From contig NEEC01000363.1 in assembly GCA_002189035.1 (NCBI GenBank), positions 1 through 32,326 of the forward strand: a DNA stretch of 32,326 bases, given 5' to 3'. The notes beneath the pieces are model-generated. The model was not told the DNA's origin. It was given only the letters and a program-made list of their open reading frames with translations, and did not search any database. The stretch's first letter is position 1. The number at the start of each line of letters is the position of its first letter. Positions 10,177-23,904 of the stretch are shown here, one piece after another. Both the position numbers and the translations under genes were made by a program. This stretch comes from Utricularia gibba (taxonomy: Eukaryota > Streptophyta > Magnoliopsida > Lamiales > Lentibulariaceae).

Positions 10177-11230
10177 CTATTTGATTCTTTTGCCTTGTAT
10201 GTTGTTCGCATCAATTTCGAGAACATGAAGCACATTATTAAATGCAGTCACCACGGAATGCCACGTGAGACACCTTTCGTTGTGGCCCTTTTTTAATATG
10301 TCCACAGTTATCGGACAAACGTAACTCCAAATTATAATACTTGGAGCTCGAAAAGGGCTTCCCAACAGTGTGCTATGAAGAGCAAGGATCTGCATGTTAT
10401 GCAAGAGGTGCTTCGCGGACCAGGATGTGCGACGTAGTCATTTCATTGCGCATCATCATTCGGGGTGCATCCTAAAAATCACACGTGCACGGGATTCATT
10501 AAAAATAAATATTTACGCATATCCAGAGTGTATAACAGTGTTGGGATAAGTGATGCCACGAAATTCATGATGTACATGTGACTTTTTTCCAACTTGATCG
10601 CATATAGATGAATTTGACACCATATGTTGATGCAATTAGTTGCTATGATACTTCTGATTCTTGATGCACCATTCCCGTATACCATGTCTCTAGTGGCTAT
10701 TTGATTCTTTTGCCTTGTATGTTTTCGCATCAATTTCGAGAACATGAAGCACATTATTAAATGCAGTCACCACGGAATGCCACGTGAGACACCTTTCGTT
10801 GTGGCCCTTTTTTAATATGTCCACAGTTATCGGACAAACGTAACTCCAAATTATAATACTTGGAGCTCGAAAAGGGCTTCCCAACAGTGTGCTATGAAGA
10901 GCAAGGATCTGCATGTTATGCAAGAGGTGCTTCGCGGACCAGGATGTGCGACGTAGTCATTTCATTGCGCATCATCATTCGGGGTGCATCCTAAAAATCA
11001 CACGTGCACGGATTCATTAAAAATAAATATTTACGCATATCCAGAGTGTATAACAGTGTTGGGATAAGTGATGCCACGAAATTCATGATGTAACATGTGA
11101 CTTTTTTCCATCTTGATCGCATATCCGATGAAGTTTGACACCATATGTTTTGGCTGTTGATTGATTCAATTAGTTGCTATGATACTTCTGATTCTTGATG
11201 CACCATTCCCATACACCATGTCTCTAGTGG
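10177..11230. repeat. Phase break: two beta-starting monomers in a row
   Basis: Unit 10177-10696 (520 bp) starts as beta and ends as gapped alpha (gatgta-catg, catatagatgaatttgac, gatgcaattag, cccgtatacc). Unit 10697-11230 (534 bp) again starts as beta (with a shortened gtatgttttcgc), has an alpha middle with gcac-ggattcatt, and ends as beta. The pair looks like a beta/alpha switch inside one unit followed by an ordinary beta, adding one extra monomer to the alternation. Confidence 0.88.
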
Positions 11231-13347
11231 CTATTTGATTCTTTTGCCGTGTATCCCATTTGCATCAATGTCGAGAACGAGAAGCACATTCTTAGACGCA
11301 GCCACCAAGAAAGGACACCTAAGACACTTTTCGTTGTGGCTTGTTTTTAATATGTCCACAGTTATCGGACAAACGTAACTCCAAATTATAATACTTGGAG
11401 CTCGAAAAGGGCTTCCCAACAGTGTGCTATGAAGAGCAAGGATCTGCATGTTATGCAAGAGGTGCTTCGCGGACCAGGATGTGCGACGTAGTCATTTCAT
11501 TGCGCATCATCATTCGGGGTGCATCCTAAAAATCACACGTGCACGGGATTCATTAAAAATAAATATTTACGCATATCCAGAGTGTATAACAGTGTTGGGA
11601 TAAGTGATGCCACGAAATTCATGATGTAGCATGTGACTTTTTTCCAACTTGATCGCATAGTAGATGAATTCTGACACCATATGTTGATGCATTTAGTTGC
11701 TATGATACTTCTGATTCTTGATGCACCATTCCCGTATACCATGTCTCTAGTGGCTATTTGATTCTTTTGCCTTGTATGTTGTTCGCATCAATTTCGAGAA
11801 CATGAAGCACATTATTAAATGCAGTCACCACGGAATGCCACGTGAGACACCTTTCGTTGTGGCCCTTTTTTTAATATGTCCACAGTTATCGGACAAACGT
11901 AACTCCAAATTATAATACTTGGAGCTCGAAAAGGGCTTCCCAACAGTGTGCTATGAAGAGCAAGGATCTGCATGTTATGCAGAGGTGCTTCGCGGACCAG
12001 GATGTGCGACGTAGTCATTTCATTGCGCATCACCATTCGGGATGCAGCCGAAAAATCACACGTGCACCGGATTTGTTAAAAATAAATATTTACGCATATC
12101 CTGAGTATACAACAGTGTTGGGATAAGTGATGCCACGAAATTCATGATGTAACATGTGACTTTTTTCCATCTTGATCGCATATCCGATGAAGTTTGACAC
12201 CATATGTTTTGGCTGTTGATTGATTCAATTAGTTGCTATGATACTTCTGATTCTTGATGCACCATTCCCATACACCATGTCTCTAGTGGCTATTTGATTC
12301 TTTTGCCGTGTATCCCATTTGCATCAATGTCGAGAACGAGAAGCACATTCTTAGACGCAGCCACCAAGAAAGGACACCTAAGACACTTTTCGTTGTGGCT
12401 TGTTTTTAATATGTCCACAGTTATCGGACAAACGTAACTCCAAATTATAATACTTGGAGCTCGAAAAGGGCTTCCCAACAGTGTGCTATGAAGAGCAAGG
12501 ATCTGCATGTTATGCAAGAGGTGCTTCGCGGACCAGGATGTGCGACGTAGTCATTTCATTGCGCATCATCATTCGGGGTGCATCCTAAAAATCACACGTG
12601 CACGGGATTCATTAAAAATAAATATTTACGCATATCCAGAGTGTATAACAGTGTTGGGATAAGTGATGCCACGAAATTCATGATGTAGCATGTGACTTTT
12701 TTCCAACTTGATCGCATAGTAGATGAATTCTGACACCATATGTTGATGCATTTAGTTGCTATGATACTTCTGATTCTTGATGCACCATTCCCGTATACCA
12801 TGTCTCTAGTGGCTATTTGATTCTTTTGCCTTGTATGTTGTTCGCATCAATTTCGAGAACATGAAGCACATTATTAAATGCAGTCACCACGGAATGCCAC
12901 GTGAGACACCTTTCGTTGTGGCCCTTTTTTAATATGTCCACAGTTATCGGACAAACGTAACTCCAAATTATAATACTTGGAGCTCGAAAAGGGCTTCCCA
13001 ACAGTGTGCTATGAAGAGCAAGGATCTGCATGTTATGCAAGAGGTGCTTCGCGGACCAGGATGTGCGACGTAGTCATTTCATTGCGCATCATCATTCGGG
13101 TGCATCCGAAAAATCACACGTGCACCGGATTTTAAAAATAAATATTTACGCATATCCTGAGTATACAACAGTGTTGGGATAAGTGATGCCACGAAATTCA
13201 TGATGTAACATGTGACTTTTTTCCATCTTGATCGCATATCCGATGAAGTTTGACACCATATGTTTTGGCTGTTGATTGATTCAATTTAGTTGCTATGATA
13301 CTTCTGATTCTTGATGCACCATTCCCCATACACCATGTCTCTAGTGG
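11231..13347. repeat. Ordered HOR block III (alpha, beta, alpha, beta)
   Basis: Anchors are 11231, 11754, 12290 and 12813; spacings 523, 536, 523 and 535. Beta 11754 has gcttcgc (alpha state) with an otherwise beta middle, plus one t gained in the t-run and one a lost in tgcagaggtg. Beta 12813 has a blended middle (cattcgggtgcatccgaaaa, caccggatttta). Confidence 0.93.
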
Positions 13348-13877
13348 CTATTTGATTCTTTTGCCGTGTATCCCATTTGCATCAATTCGAGAACGAGAAG
13401 CACATTCTTAAACGCAGCCACCAAGAAAGGACACCTAAGACACTTTTCGTTGTGGCTTGTTTTTAATATGTCCACAGTTATCGGACAAACGTAACTCCAA
13501 ATTATAATACTTGGAGCTCGAAAAGGGCTTCCCAACAGTGTGCTATGAAGAGCAAGGATCTGCATGTTATGCAAGAGGTGCTTCGCGGACCAGGATGTGC
13601 GACGTAGTCATTTCATTGCGCATCATCATTCGGGGTGCATCCTAAAAATCACACGTGCACGGATTCATTAAAAATAAATATTTACGCATATCCAGAGTGT
13701 ATAACAGTGTTGGGATAAGTGATGCCACGAAATTCATGATGTACATGTGACTTTTTTCCATCTTGATCGCATATCCGATGAAGTTTGACACCATATGTTT
13801 GGCTGTTGATTGATTCAATTAGTTGCTATGATACTTCTGATTCTTGATGCACCATTCCCATACCATGTCTCTAGTGG
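13348..13877. repeat. Chimeric alpha-beta monomer (530 bp)
   Basis: The unit starts and continues as alpha through the middle, with caat-tcgag, gcac-ggattcatt and gatgta-catg gaps at discordant columns. It switches to beta in the right part (ttccatcttg, tatccgatgaag, ggctgttgattg). It is followed by another alpha-starting unit at 13878, so the alternation is broken. Confidence 0.88.
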
Positions 13878-14399
13878 CTATTTGATTCTTTTGCCGTGTA
13901 TCCATTTGCATCAATGTCGAGAACGAGAAGCACATTCTTAGACGCAGCCACCAAGAAAGGACACCTAAGACACTTTTCGTTGTGGCTTGTTTTTAATATG
14001 TCCACAGTTATCGGACAAACGTAACTCCAAATTATAATACTTGGAGCTCGAAAAGGGCTTCCCAACAGTGTGCTATGAAGAGCAAGGATCTGCATGTTAT
14101 GCAAGAGGTGCTTCGCGGACCAGGATGTGCGACGTAGTCATTTCATTGCGCATCATCATTCGGGGTGCATCCTAAAAATCACACGTGCACGGGATTCATT
14201 AAAAATAAATATTTACGCATATCCAGAGTGTATAACAGTGTTGGGATAAGTGATGCCACGAAATTCATGATGTAGCATGTGACTTTTTTCCAACTTGATC
14301 GCATAGTAGATGAATTCTGACACCATATGTTGATGCATTTAGTTGCTATGATACTTCTGATTCTTGATGCACCATTCCCGTATACCATGTCTCTAGTGG
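13878..14399. repeat. Alpha monomer (522 bp)
   Basis: This is a standard alpha with one c lost in gtgtatccattt. It is the second consecutive alpha-starting unit. Confidence 0.92.
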
Positions 14400-14913
14400 C
14401 TATTTGATTCTTTTGCCTTGTATGTTGTTCGCATCAATTTCGAGAACATGAAGCACATTATTAAATGCAGTCACCACGGAATGCCACGTGAGACACCTTT
14501 CGTTGTGGCCTTTTTTAATATGTCCACAGTTATCGGACAAACGTAACTCCAAATTATAATACTTGGAGCTCGAAAGGGCTTCCCAACAGTGTGCTATGAA
14601 GAGCAAGGATCTGCATGTTATGCAAGAGGTGCTTCGCGGACCAGGATGTGCGACGTAGTCATTTCATTGCGCATCATCATTCGGGTGCATCCTAAAAATC
14701 ACACGTGCACCGGATTCATTAAAAATAAATATTTACGCATATCCAGAGTATTGTTGGGATAAGTGATGCCACGAAATTCATGATGTAACATGTGACTTTT
14801 TTCCACTTGATCGCATATCGATGAAGTTTGACACCATATGTTGATGATTCAATTAGTTGCTATGATACTTCTGATTCTTGATGCACCATTCCCATACACC
14901 ATGTCTCTAGTGG
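14400..14913. repeat. Beta monomer with blended, gapped right part (514 bp)
   Basis: The left part is beta with one a lost in ctcgaaagggc. The middle is blended (cattcgggtgcatccta, gcaccggattcatt). The right part is gapped: ccagagtattgttggg, ttcca-cttg (the a/t discordant base dropped), catatcgatgaag and atgttgatgattcaattag. Confidence 0.86.
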
Positions 14914-15448
14914 CTATTTGATTCTTTTGCCGTGTATCCCATTTGCATCAATGTCGAGAACGAGAAGCACATTTCTTAGACGCAGCCACCAAGAAGGACA
15001 CCTAAGACACTTTTCGTTGTGGCTTGTTTTTAATATGTCCACAGTTATCGGACAAACGTAACTCCAAATTATAATACTTGGAGCTCGAAAAGGGCTTCCC
15101 AACAGTGTGCTATGAAGAGCAAGGATCTGCATGTTATGCAAGAGGTGCTTCGCGGACCAGGATGTGCGACGTAGTCATTTCATTGCGCATCATCATTCGG
15201 GGTGCATCCTAAAAATCACACGTGCACGGGATTCATTAAAAATAAATATTTACGCATATCCAGAGTGTATAACAGTGTTGGGATAAGTGATGCCACGAAA
15301 TTCATGATGTAACATGTGACTTTTTTCCATCTTGATCGCATATCCGATGAAGTTTGACACCATATGTTTTGGCTGTTGATTGATTCAATTAGTTGCTATG
15401 ATACTTCTGATTCTTGATGCACCATTCCATACACCATGTCTCTAGTGG
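14914..15448. repeat. Chimeric alpha-beta monomer (535 bp)
   Basis: The left and middle are alpha, with one extra t in cacatttcttag and one a lost in ccaagaaggac. The right part is beta (gatgtaacatg, tatccgatgaag, ggctgttgattg). An alpha-starting unit follows at 15449, so this is another phase break. Confidence 0.9.
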
Positions 15449-18400
15449 CTATTTGATTCTTTTGCCGTGTATCCCATTTGCATCAATGTCGAGAACGAGA
15501 AGCACATTCTTAGACGCAGCCACCAAGAAAGGACACCTAAGACACTTTTCGTTGTGGCTTGTTTTTAATATGTCCACAGTTATCGGACAAACGTAACTCC
15601 AAATTATAATACTTGGAGCTCGAAAAGGGCTTCCCAACAGTGTGCTATGAAGAGCAAGGATCTGCATGTTATGCAAGAGGTGCTTCGCGGACCAGGATGT
15701 GCGACGTAGTCATTTCATTGCGCATCATCATTCGGGGTGCATCCTAAAAATCACACGTGCACGGGATTCATTAAAAATAAATATTTACGCATATCCAGAG
15801 TGTATAACAGTGTTGGGATAAGTGATGCCACGAAATTCATGATGTAGCATGTGACTTTTTTCCAACTTGATCGCATAGTAGATGAATTCTGACACCATAT
15901 GTTGATGCATTTAGTTGCTATGATACTTCTGATTCTTGATGCACCATTCCCGTATACCATGTCTCTAGTGGCTATTTGATTCTTTTGCCTTGTATGTTGT
16001 TCGCATCAATTTCGAGAACATGAAGCACATTATTAAATGCAGTCACCACGGAATGCCACGTGAGACACCTTTCGTTGTGGCCCTTTTTTTAATATGTCCA
16101 CAGTTATCGGACAAACGTAACTCCAAATTATAATACTTGGAGCTCGAAAAGGGCTTCCCAACAGTGTGCTATGAAGAGCAAGGATCTGCATGTTATGCAA
16201 GAGGTGCTTCGCGGACCAGGATGTGCGACGTAGTCATTTCATTGCGCATCACCATTCGGGATGCAGCCGAAAAATCACACGTGCACCGGATTTGTTAAAA
16301 ATAAATATTTACGCATATCCTGAGTATACAACAGTGTTGGGATAAGTGATGCCACGAAATTCATGATGTAACATGTGACTTTTTTCCATCTTGATCGCAT
16401 ATCCGATGAAGTTTGACACCATATGTTTTGGCTGTTGATTGATTCAATTAGTTGCTATGATACTTCTGATTCTTGATGCACCATTCCCATACACCATGTC
16501 TCTAGTGGCTATTTGATTCTTTTGCCGTGTATCCCATTTGCATCAATGTCGAGAACGAGAAGCACATTCTTAGACGCAGCCACCAAGAAAGGACACCTAA
16601 GACACTTTTCGTTGTGGCTTGTTTTTAATATGTCCACAGTTATCGGACAAACGTAACTCCAAATTATAATACTTGGAGCTCGAAAAGGGCTTCCCAACAG
16701 TGTGCTATGAAGAGCAAGGATCTGCATGTTATGCAAGAGGTGCTTCGCGGACCAGGATGTGCGACGTAGTCATTTCATTGCGCATCATCATTCGGGGTGC
16801 ATCCTAAAAATCACACGTGCACGGGATTCATTAAAAATAAATATTTACGCATATCCAGAGTGTATAACAGTGTTGGGATAAGTGATGCCACGAAATTCAT
16901 GATGTAGCATGTGACTTTTTTCCAACTTGATCGCATAGTAGATGAATTCTGACACCATATGTTGATGCATTTAGTTGCTATGATACTTCTGATTCTTGAT
17001 GCACCATTCCCGTATACCATGTCTCTAGTGGCTATTTGATTCTTTTGCCTTGTATGTTGTTCGCATCAATTTCGAGAACATGAAGCACATTATTAAATGC
17101 AGTCACCACGGAATGCCACGTGAGACACCTTTCGTTGTGGCCCTTTTTTAATATGTCCACAGTTATCGGACAAACGTAACTCCAAATTATAATACTTGGA
17201 GCTCGAAAAGGGCTTCCCAACAGTGTGCTATGAAGAGCAAGGATCTGCATGTTATGCAAGAGGTGCTTCGCGGACCAGGATGTGCGACGTAGTCATTTCA
17301 TTGCGCATCACCATTCGGGATGCAGCCGAAAAATCACACGTGCACCGGATTTGTTAAAAATAAATATTTACGCATATCCTGAGTATACAACAGTGTTGGG
17401 ATAAGTGATGCCACGAAATTCATGATGTAACATGTGACTTTTTTCCATCTTGATCGCATATCCGATGAAGTTTGACACCATATGTTTTGGCTGTTGATTG
17501 ATTCAATTAGTTGCTATGATACTTCTGATTCTTGATGCACCATTCCCATACACCATGTCTCTAGTGGCTATTTGATTCTTTTGCCGTGTATCCCATTTGC
17601 ATCAATGTCGAGAACGAGAAGCACATTCTTAGACGCAGCCACCAAGAAAGGACACCTAAGACACTTTTCGTTGTGGCTTGTTTTTAATATGTCCACAGTT
17701 ATCGGACAAACGTAACTCCAAATTATAATACTTGGAGCTCGAAAAGGGCTTCCCAACAGTGTGCTATGAAGAGCAAGGATCTGCATGTTATGCAAGAGGT
17801 GCTTCGCGGACCAGGATGTGCGACGTAGTCATTTCATTGCGCATCATCATTCGGGGTGCATCCTAAAAATCACACGTGCACGGGATTCATTAAAAATAAA
17901 TATTTACGCATATCCAGAGTGTATAACAGTGTTGGGATAAGTGATGCCACGAAATTCATGATGTAGCATGTGACTTTTTTCCAACTTGATCGCATAGTAG
18001 ATGAATTCTGACACCATATGTTGATGCATTTAGTTGCTATGATACTTCTGATTCTTGATGCACCATTCCCGTATACCATGTCTCTAGTGGCTATTTGATT
18101 CTTTTGCCTTGTATGTTGTTCGCATCAATTTCGAGAACATGAAGCACATTATTAAATGCAGTCACCACGGAATGCCACGTGAGACACCTTTCGTTGTGGC
18201 CCTTTTTTAATATGTCCACAGTTATCGGACAAACGTAACTCCAAATTATAATACTTGGAGCTCGAAAAGGGCTTCCCAACAGTGTGCTATGAAGAGCAAG
18301 GATCTGCATGTTATGCAAGAGGTGCTTCGCGGACCAGGATGTGCGACGTAGTCATTTCATTGCGCATCATCATTCGGGATGCAGCCGAAAAATCACACGT

Positions 18401-19686
18401 GCACGGATTTGTTAAAAATAAATATTTACGCATATCCTGAGTATACAACAGTGTTGGGATAAGTGATGCCACGAAATTCATGATGTAACATGTGACTTTT
18501 TTCCATCTTGATCGCATATCCGATGAAGTTTGACACCATATGTTTTGGCTGTTGATTGATTCAATTAGTTGCTATGATACTTCTGATTCTTGATGCACCA
18601 TTCCCATACACCATGTCTCTAGTGGCTATTTGATTCTTTTGCCGTGTATCCATTTGCATCAATGTCGAGAACGAGAAGCACATTCTTAGACGCAGCCACC
18701 AAGAAAGGACACCTAAGACACTTTTCGTTGTGGCTTGTTTTTAATATGTCCACAGTTATCGGACAAACGTAACTCCAAATTATAATACTTGGAGCTCGAA
18801 AAGGGCTTCCCAACAGTGTGCTATGAAGAGCAAGGATCTGCATGTTATGCAAGAGGTGCTTCGCGGACCAGGATGTGCGACGTAGTCATTTCATTGCGCA
18901 TCATCATTCGGGGTGCATCCTAAAAATCACACGTGCACGGGATTCATTAAAAATAAATATTTACGCATATCCAGAGTGTATAACAGTGTTGGGATAAGTG
19001 ATGCCACGAAATTCATGATGTAGCATGTGACTTTTTTCCAACTTGATCGCATAGTAGATGAATTCTGACACCATATGTTGATGCATTTAGTTGCTATGAT
19101 ACTTCTGATTCTTGATGCACCATTCCCGTATACCATGTCTCTAGTGGCTATTTGATTCTTTTGCCTTGTATGTTGTTCGCATCAATTTCGAGAACATGAA
19201 GCACATTATTAAATGCAGTCACCACGGAATGCCACGTGAGACACCTTTCGTTGTGGCCCTTTTTTAATATGTCCACAGTTATCGGACAAACGTAACTCCA
19301 AATTATAATACTTGGAGCTCGAAAAGGGCTTCCCAACAGTGTGCTATGAAGAGCAAGGATCTGCATGTTATGCAAGAGGTGCTTCGCGGACCAGGATGTG
19401 CGACGTAGTCATTTCATTGCGCATCATCATTCGGGGTGCATCCTAAAAATCACACGTGCACGGGATTCATTAAAAATAAATATTTACGCATATCCAGAGT
19501 GTATAACAGTGTTGGGATAAGTGATGCCACGAAATTCATGATGTAACATGTGACTTTTTTCCATCTTGATCGCATATACCATGATGAAGTTTGACACCAT
19601 ATGTTTTGGCTGTTGATTGATTCAATTAGTTGCTATGATACTTCTGATTCTTGATGCACCATTCCCATACACCATGTCTCTAGTGG
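15449..19686. repeat. Ordered HOR block IV (8 monomers)
   Basis: Anchors are 15449 alpha, 15972 beta, 16509 alpha, 17032 beta, 17568 alpha, 18091 beta, 18626 alpha and 19148 beta; spacings 523, 537, 523, 536, 523, 535, 522 and 539. Alternation is strict. Beta 18091 has a blended middle and gcac-ggatttg. Beta 19148 has a wholly alpha middle and an altered catataccatgatgaag in the right part. Confidence 0.94.
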
Positions 19687-20233
19687 CTATTTGATTCTTT
19701 TGCCTTGTATTTTTGCATCAATGTCGAGAACAGAAGCACATTCTTAACGCAGCCACCAAGAAAGGACACGTAACTCCAAATTATAATACTTGACACTTTC
19801 GTTGTGGCTTTTTTAATATGTCCACAGTTATCGGACAAACGTAACTCCAAATTATAATACTTGGAGCTCGAAAAGGGCTTCCCAACAGTGTGCTATGAAG
19901 AGCAAGGATCTGCATGTTATGCAAGAGGTGCTTTCGCGGACCAGGATGTGCGACGTAGTCATTTCATTGCGCATCATCATTCGGGGTGCATCCTAAAAAT
20001 CACACGTGCACGGGATTCATTAAAAATAAATATTTACGCATATCCAGAGTGTACAAACAGTGTTGGGATAAGTGATGCCACGAAATTCATGATGTAACAT
20101 GTGACTTTTTTCCATCTTGATCGCATATAGATGAAGTTTGACACCATATGTTTTGGCTGTTGATTGATTCAATTAGTTGCTATGATACTTCTGATTCTTG
20201 ATGCACCATTCCCATACACCATGTCTCTAGTGG
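19687..20233. repeat. Longest monomer (547 bp), with an ectopic copy of the dyad segment
   Basis: The left part is blended (gccttgtatttttgc, gaacagaagc, cttaacgcagcc). A 25-bp segment at 19768-19792 copies 19839-19863, the part of the core that contains the CTCCAA arm and the ATTATAAT loop but only the TTG of the second arm. It replaces the 'ctaa' of alpha. The middle is alpha (with one extra t, gctttcgc) and the right part is beta-like. Confidence 0.88.
19768..19792. repeat. 25-bp partial duplication of core sequence, 71 bp left of its source
   Basis: Bases 19768-19792 match 19839-19863 exactly (starting acgtaactcc, ending aatacttg). No other monomer in the window shows this duplication. 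It could be a template-switch event or a local consensus or assembly error. Confidence 0.85.
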
Positions 20234-20751
20234 CTATTTGATTCTTTTGCCGTGTATTTCCAGCATCAATTCGAGAACAGAAGCACATTCTTAGACGCAG
20301 CCACCAAGAAAGGACACCTAAGACACTTTTCGTTGTGGCTTGTTTTTAATATGTCCACAGTTATCGGACAAACGTAACTCCAAATTATAATACTTGGAGC
20401 TCGAAAAGGGCTTCCCAACAGTGTGCTATGAAGAGCAAGGATCTGCATGTTATGCAAGAGGTGCTTCGCGGACCAGGATGTGCGACGTAGTCATTTCATT
20501 GCGCATCATCATTCGGGGTGCATCCTAAAAATCACACGTGCACGGGATTCATTAAAAATAAATATTTACGCATATCCAGAGTGTATAACAGTGTTGGGAT
20601 AAGTGATGCCACGAAATTCATGATGTAGCATGTGACTTTTTTCCAACTTGATCGCATAGTAGATGAATTTGACACCATATGTTGATGCATTTAGTTGCTA
20701 TGATACTTCTGATTCTTGATGCACCATTCCCGTATACCATGTCTCTAGTGG
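20234..20751. repeat. Alpha monomer with gapped left part (518 bp)
   Basis: An altered gtgtatttccagcatc and gaps in caat-tcgag and gaac-agaag precede an otherwise standard alpha body. The c of the EcoRI motif is lost (gatgaatttgac), so that site is absent. Confidence 0.88.
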
Positions 20752-22336
20752 CTATTTGATTCTTTTGCCTTGTATGTTGTTGCATCAATTTCGAGAACAT
20801 GAAGCACATTATTAAATGCAGTCACCACGGAATGCCACGTGAGACACCTTTCGTTGTGGCCTTTTTTAATATGTCCACAGTTATCGGACAAACGTAACTC
20901 CAAATTATAATACTTGGAGCTCGAAAAGGGCTTCCCAACAGTGTGCTATGAAGAGCAAGGATCTGCATGTTATGCAAGAGGTGCTTCGGACCAGGATGTG
21001 CGACGTAGTCATTTCATTGCGCATCATCATTCGGGTGCAGCCGAAAAATCACACGTGCACCGGATTTGTTAAAAATAAATATTTACGCATATCCTGAGTA
21101 TACAACAGTGTTGGGATAAGTGATGCCACGAAATTCATGATGTAACATGTGACTTTTTTCCATCTTGATCGCATATCCGATGAAGTTTGACACCATATGT
21201 TTTGGCTGTTGATTGATTCAATTAGTTGCTATGATACTTCTGATTCTTGATGCACCATTCCCATACACCATGTCTCTAGTGGCTATTTGATTCTTTTGCC
21301 GTGTATCCCATTTGCATCAATGTCGAGAACGAGAAGCACATTCTTAGACGCAGCCACCAAGAAAGGACACCTAAGACACTTTTCGTTGTGGCTTGTTTTT
21401 AATATGTCCACAGTTATCGGACAAACGTAACTCCAAATTATAATACTTGGAGCTCGAAAAGGGCTTCCCAACAGTGTGCTATGAAGAGCAAGGATCTGCA
21501 TGTTATGCAAGAGGTGCTTCGCGGACCAGGATGTGCGACGTAGTCATTTCATTGCGCATCATCATTCGGGGTGCATCCTAAAAATCACACGTGCACGGGA
21601 TTCATTAAAAATAAATATTTACGCATATCCAGAGTGTATAACAGTGTTGGGATAAGTGATGCCACGAAATTCATGATGTAGCATGTGACTTTTTTCCAAC
21701 TTGATCGCATAGTAGATGAATTCTGACACCATATGTTGATGCATTTAGTTGCTATGATACTTCTGATTCTTGATGCACCATTCCCGTATACCATGTCTCT
21801 AGTGGCTATTTGATTCTTTTGCCTGTATGTTGTTCGCATCAATTTCGAGAACATGAAGCACATTATTAAATGCAGTCACCACGGAATGCCACGTGAGACA
21901 CCTTTCGTTGTGGCCCTTTTTTAATATGTCCACAGTTATCGGACAAACGTAACTCCAAATTATAATACTTGGAGCTCGAAAAGGGCTTCCCAACAGTGTG
22001 CTATGAAGAGCAAGGATCTGCATGTTATGCAAGAGGTGCTTCGCGGACCAGGATGTGCGACGTAGTCATTTCATTGCGCATCATCATTCGGGGTGCATCC
22101 TAAAAATCACACGTGCACGGGATTCATTAAAAATAAATATTTACGCATATCCAGAGTATAACAGTTGGGATAAGTGATGCCACGAAATTCATGATGTAAC
22201 ATGTGACTTTTTTCCATCTTGATCGCATATCCGATGAAGTTTGACACCATATGTTTTGGCTGTTGATTGATTCAATTAGTTGCTATGATACTTCTGATTC
22301 TTGATGCACCATTCCCATACACCATGTCTCTAGTGG
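20752..22336. repeat. Ordered HOR block V (beta, alpha, beta)
   Basis: Anchors are 20752, 21283 and 21806; spacings 531, 523 and 531. Beta 20752 lost 'cg' in gcttcggacc and has a blended cgggtgcagccg. Beta 21806 has a full alpha middle (gcacgggattcatt), a shortened gagtataacagttggg and a beta right part. Confidence 0.9.
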
Positions 22337-22858
22337 CTATTTGATTCTTTTGCCGTGTATCCCATTTGCATCAATGTCGAGAACGAGAAGCACATTCTTA
22401 GACGCAGCCACCAAGAAAGGACACCTAAGACACTTTTCGTTGTGGCTTGTTTTTAATATGTCCACAGTTATCGGACAAACGTAACTCCAAATTATAATAC
22501 TTGGAGCTCGAAAAGGGCTTCCCAACAGTGTGCTATGAAGAGCAAGGATCTGCATGTTATGCAAGAGGTGCTTCGCGGACCAGGATGTGCGACGTAGTCA
22601 TTTCATTGCGCATCATCATTCGGGGTGCATCCTAAAAATCACACGTGCACGGATTTGTTAAAAATAAATTTACGCATAGAGTATAACAGTGTTGGGATAA
22701 GTGATGCCACGAAATTCATGATGTAACATGTGACTTTTTCCATCTTGATCGCATATCCGATGAAGTTTGACACCATATGTTTTGGCTGTTGATGATTTTA
22801 GTTGCTATGATACTTCTGATTCTTGATGCACCATTCCCATACACCATGTCTCTAGTGG
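22337..22858. repeat. Chimeric alpha-beta monomer with gaps (522 bp)
   Basis: The left and middle are alpha. Then come gcac-ggatttgtt, a shortened aaataaatttacgcatagag, a t-run shortened by one, and a beta right part with ggctgttgatgattttag. Some losses here lie in columns where alpha and beta agree, so not every gap fits the mixed-consensus explanation. Confidence 0.86.
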
Positions 22859-23376
22859 CTATTTGATTCTTTTGCCGTGTATGTTTGCATCAATGTCGAG
22901 AACGAGAAGCACATTCTTAACGCAGCCACCAAGAAAGGACACCTAAGACACTTTTCGTTGTGGCTTGTTTTTAATATGTCCACAGTTATCGGACAAACGT
23001 AACTCCAAATTATAATACTTGGAGCTCGAAAAGGGCTTCCCAACAGTGTGCTATGAAGAGCAAGGATCTGCATGTTATGCAAGAGGTGCTTCGCGGACCA
23101 GGATGTGCGACGTAGTCATTTCATTGCGCATCATCATTCGGGGTGCATCCTAAAAATCACACGTGCACGGGATTCATTAAAAATAAATATTTACGCATAT
23201 CCAGAGTGTATAACAGTGTTGGGATAAGTGATGCCACGAAATTCATGATGTAGCATGTGACTTTTTTCCAACTTGATCGCATAGTAGATGAATTTGACAC
23301 CATATGTTGATGCATTTAGTTGCTATGATACTTCTGATTCTTGATGCACCATTCCCGTATACCATGTCTCTAGTGG
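22859..23376. repeat. Alpha monomer with small gaps (518 bp)
   Basis: gtgtatgtttgc replaces the alpha gtgtatcccatttgc, 'cttaacgc' lacks the discordant base, and gatgaatttgac removes the EcoRI site. The rest is alpha. It is the second of two adjacent alpha-starting units. Confidence 0.87.
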
Positions 23377-23904
23377 CTATTTGATTCTTTTGCCTTGTAT
23401 GTTGCATCAATTTCGAGAACGAAGCACATTATTAAATGCAGTCACCACGGAATGCCACGTGAGACACCTTTCGTTGTGGCCCTTTTTTAATATGTCCACA
23501 GTTATCGGACAAACGTAACTCCAAATTATAATACTTGGAGCTCGAAAAGGGCTTCCCAACAGTGTGCTATGAAGAGCAAGGATCTGCATGTTATGCAAGA
23601 GGTGCTTCGCGGACCAGGATGTGCGACGTAGTCATTTCATTGCGCATCATCATTCGGGTGCATCCTAAAAATCACACGTGCACGGATTCATTAAAAATAA
23701 ATATTTACGCATATCCAGAGTGTACAACAGTGTTGGGATAAGTGATGCCACGAAATTCATGATGTAACATGTGACTTTTTTCCATCTTGATCGCATATCC
23801 GATGAAGTTTGACACCATATGTTTTGGCTGTTGATTGATTCAATTAGTTGCTATGATACTTCTGATTCTTGATGCACCATTCCCATACACCATGTCTCTA
23901 GTGG
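23377..23904. repeat. Beta monomer with mixed middle (528 bp)
   Basis: The left part is beta with losses (gtatgttgcatc, gaacgaagc). The middle is alpha-like (cgggtgcatccta, gcac-ggattcatt, gtgtacaac) and the right part is clean beta. Confidence 0.86.
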
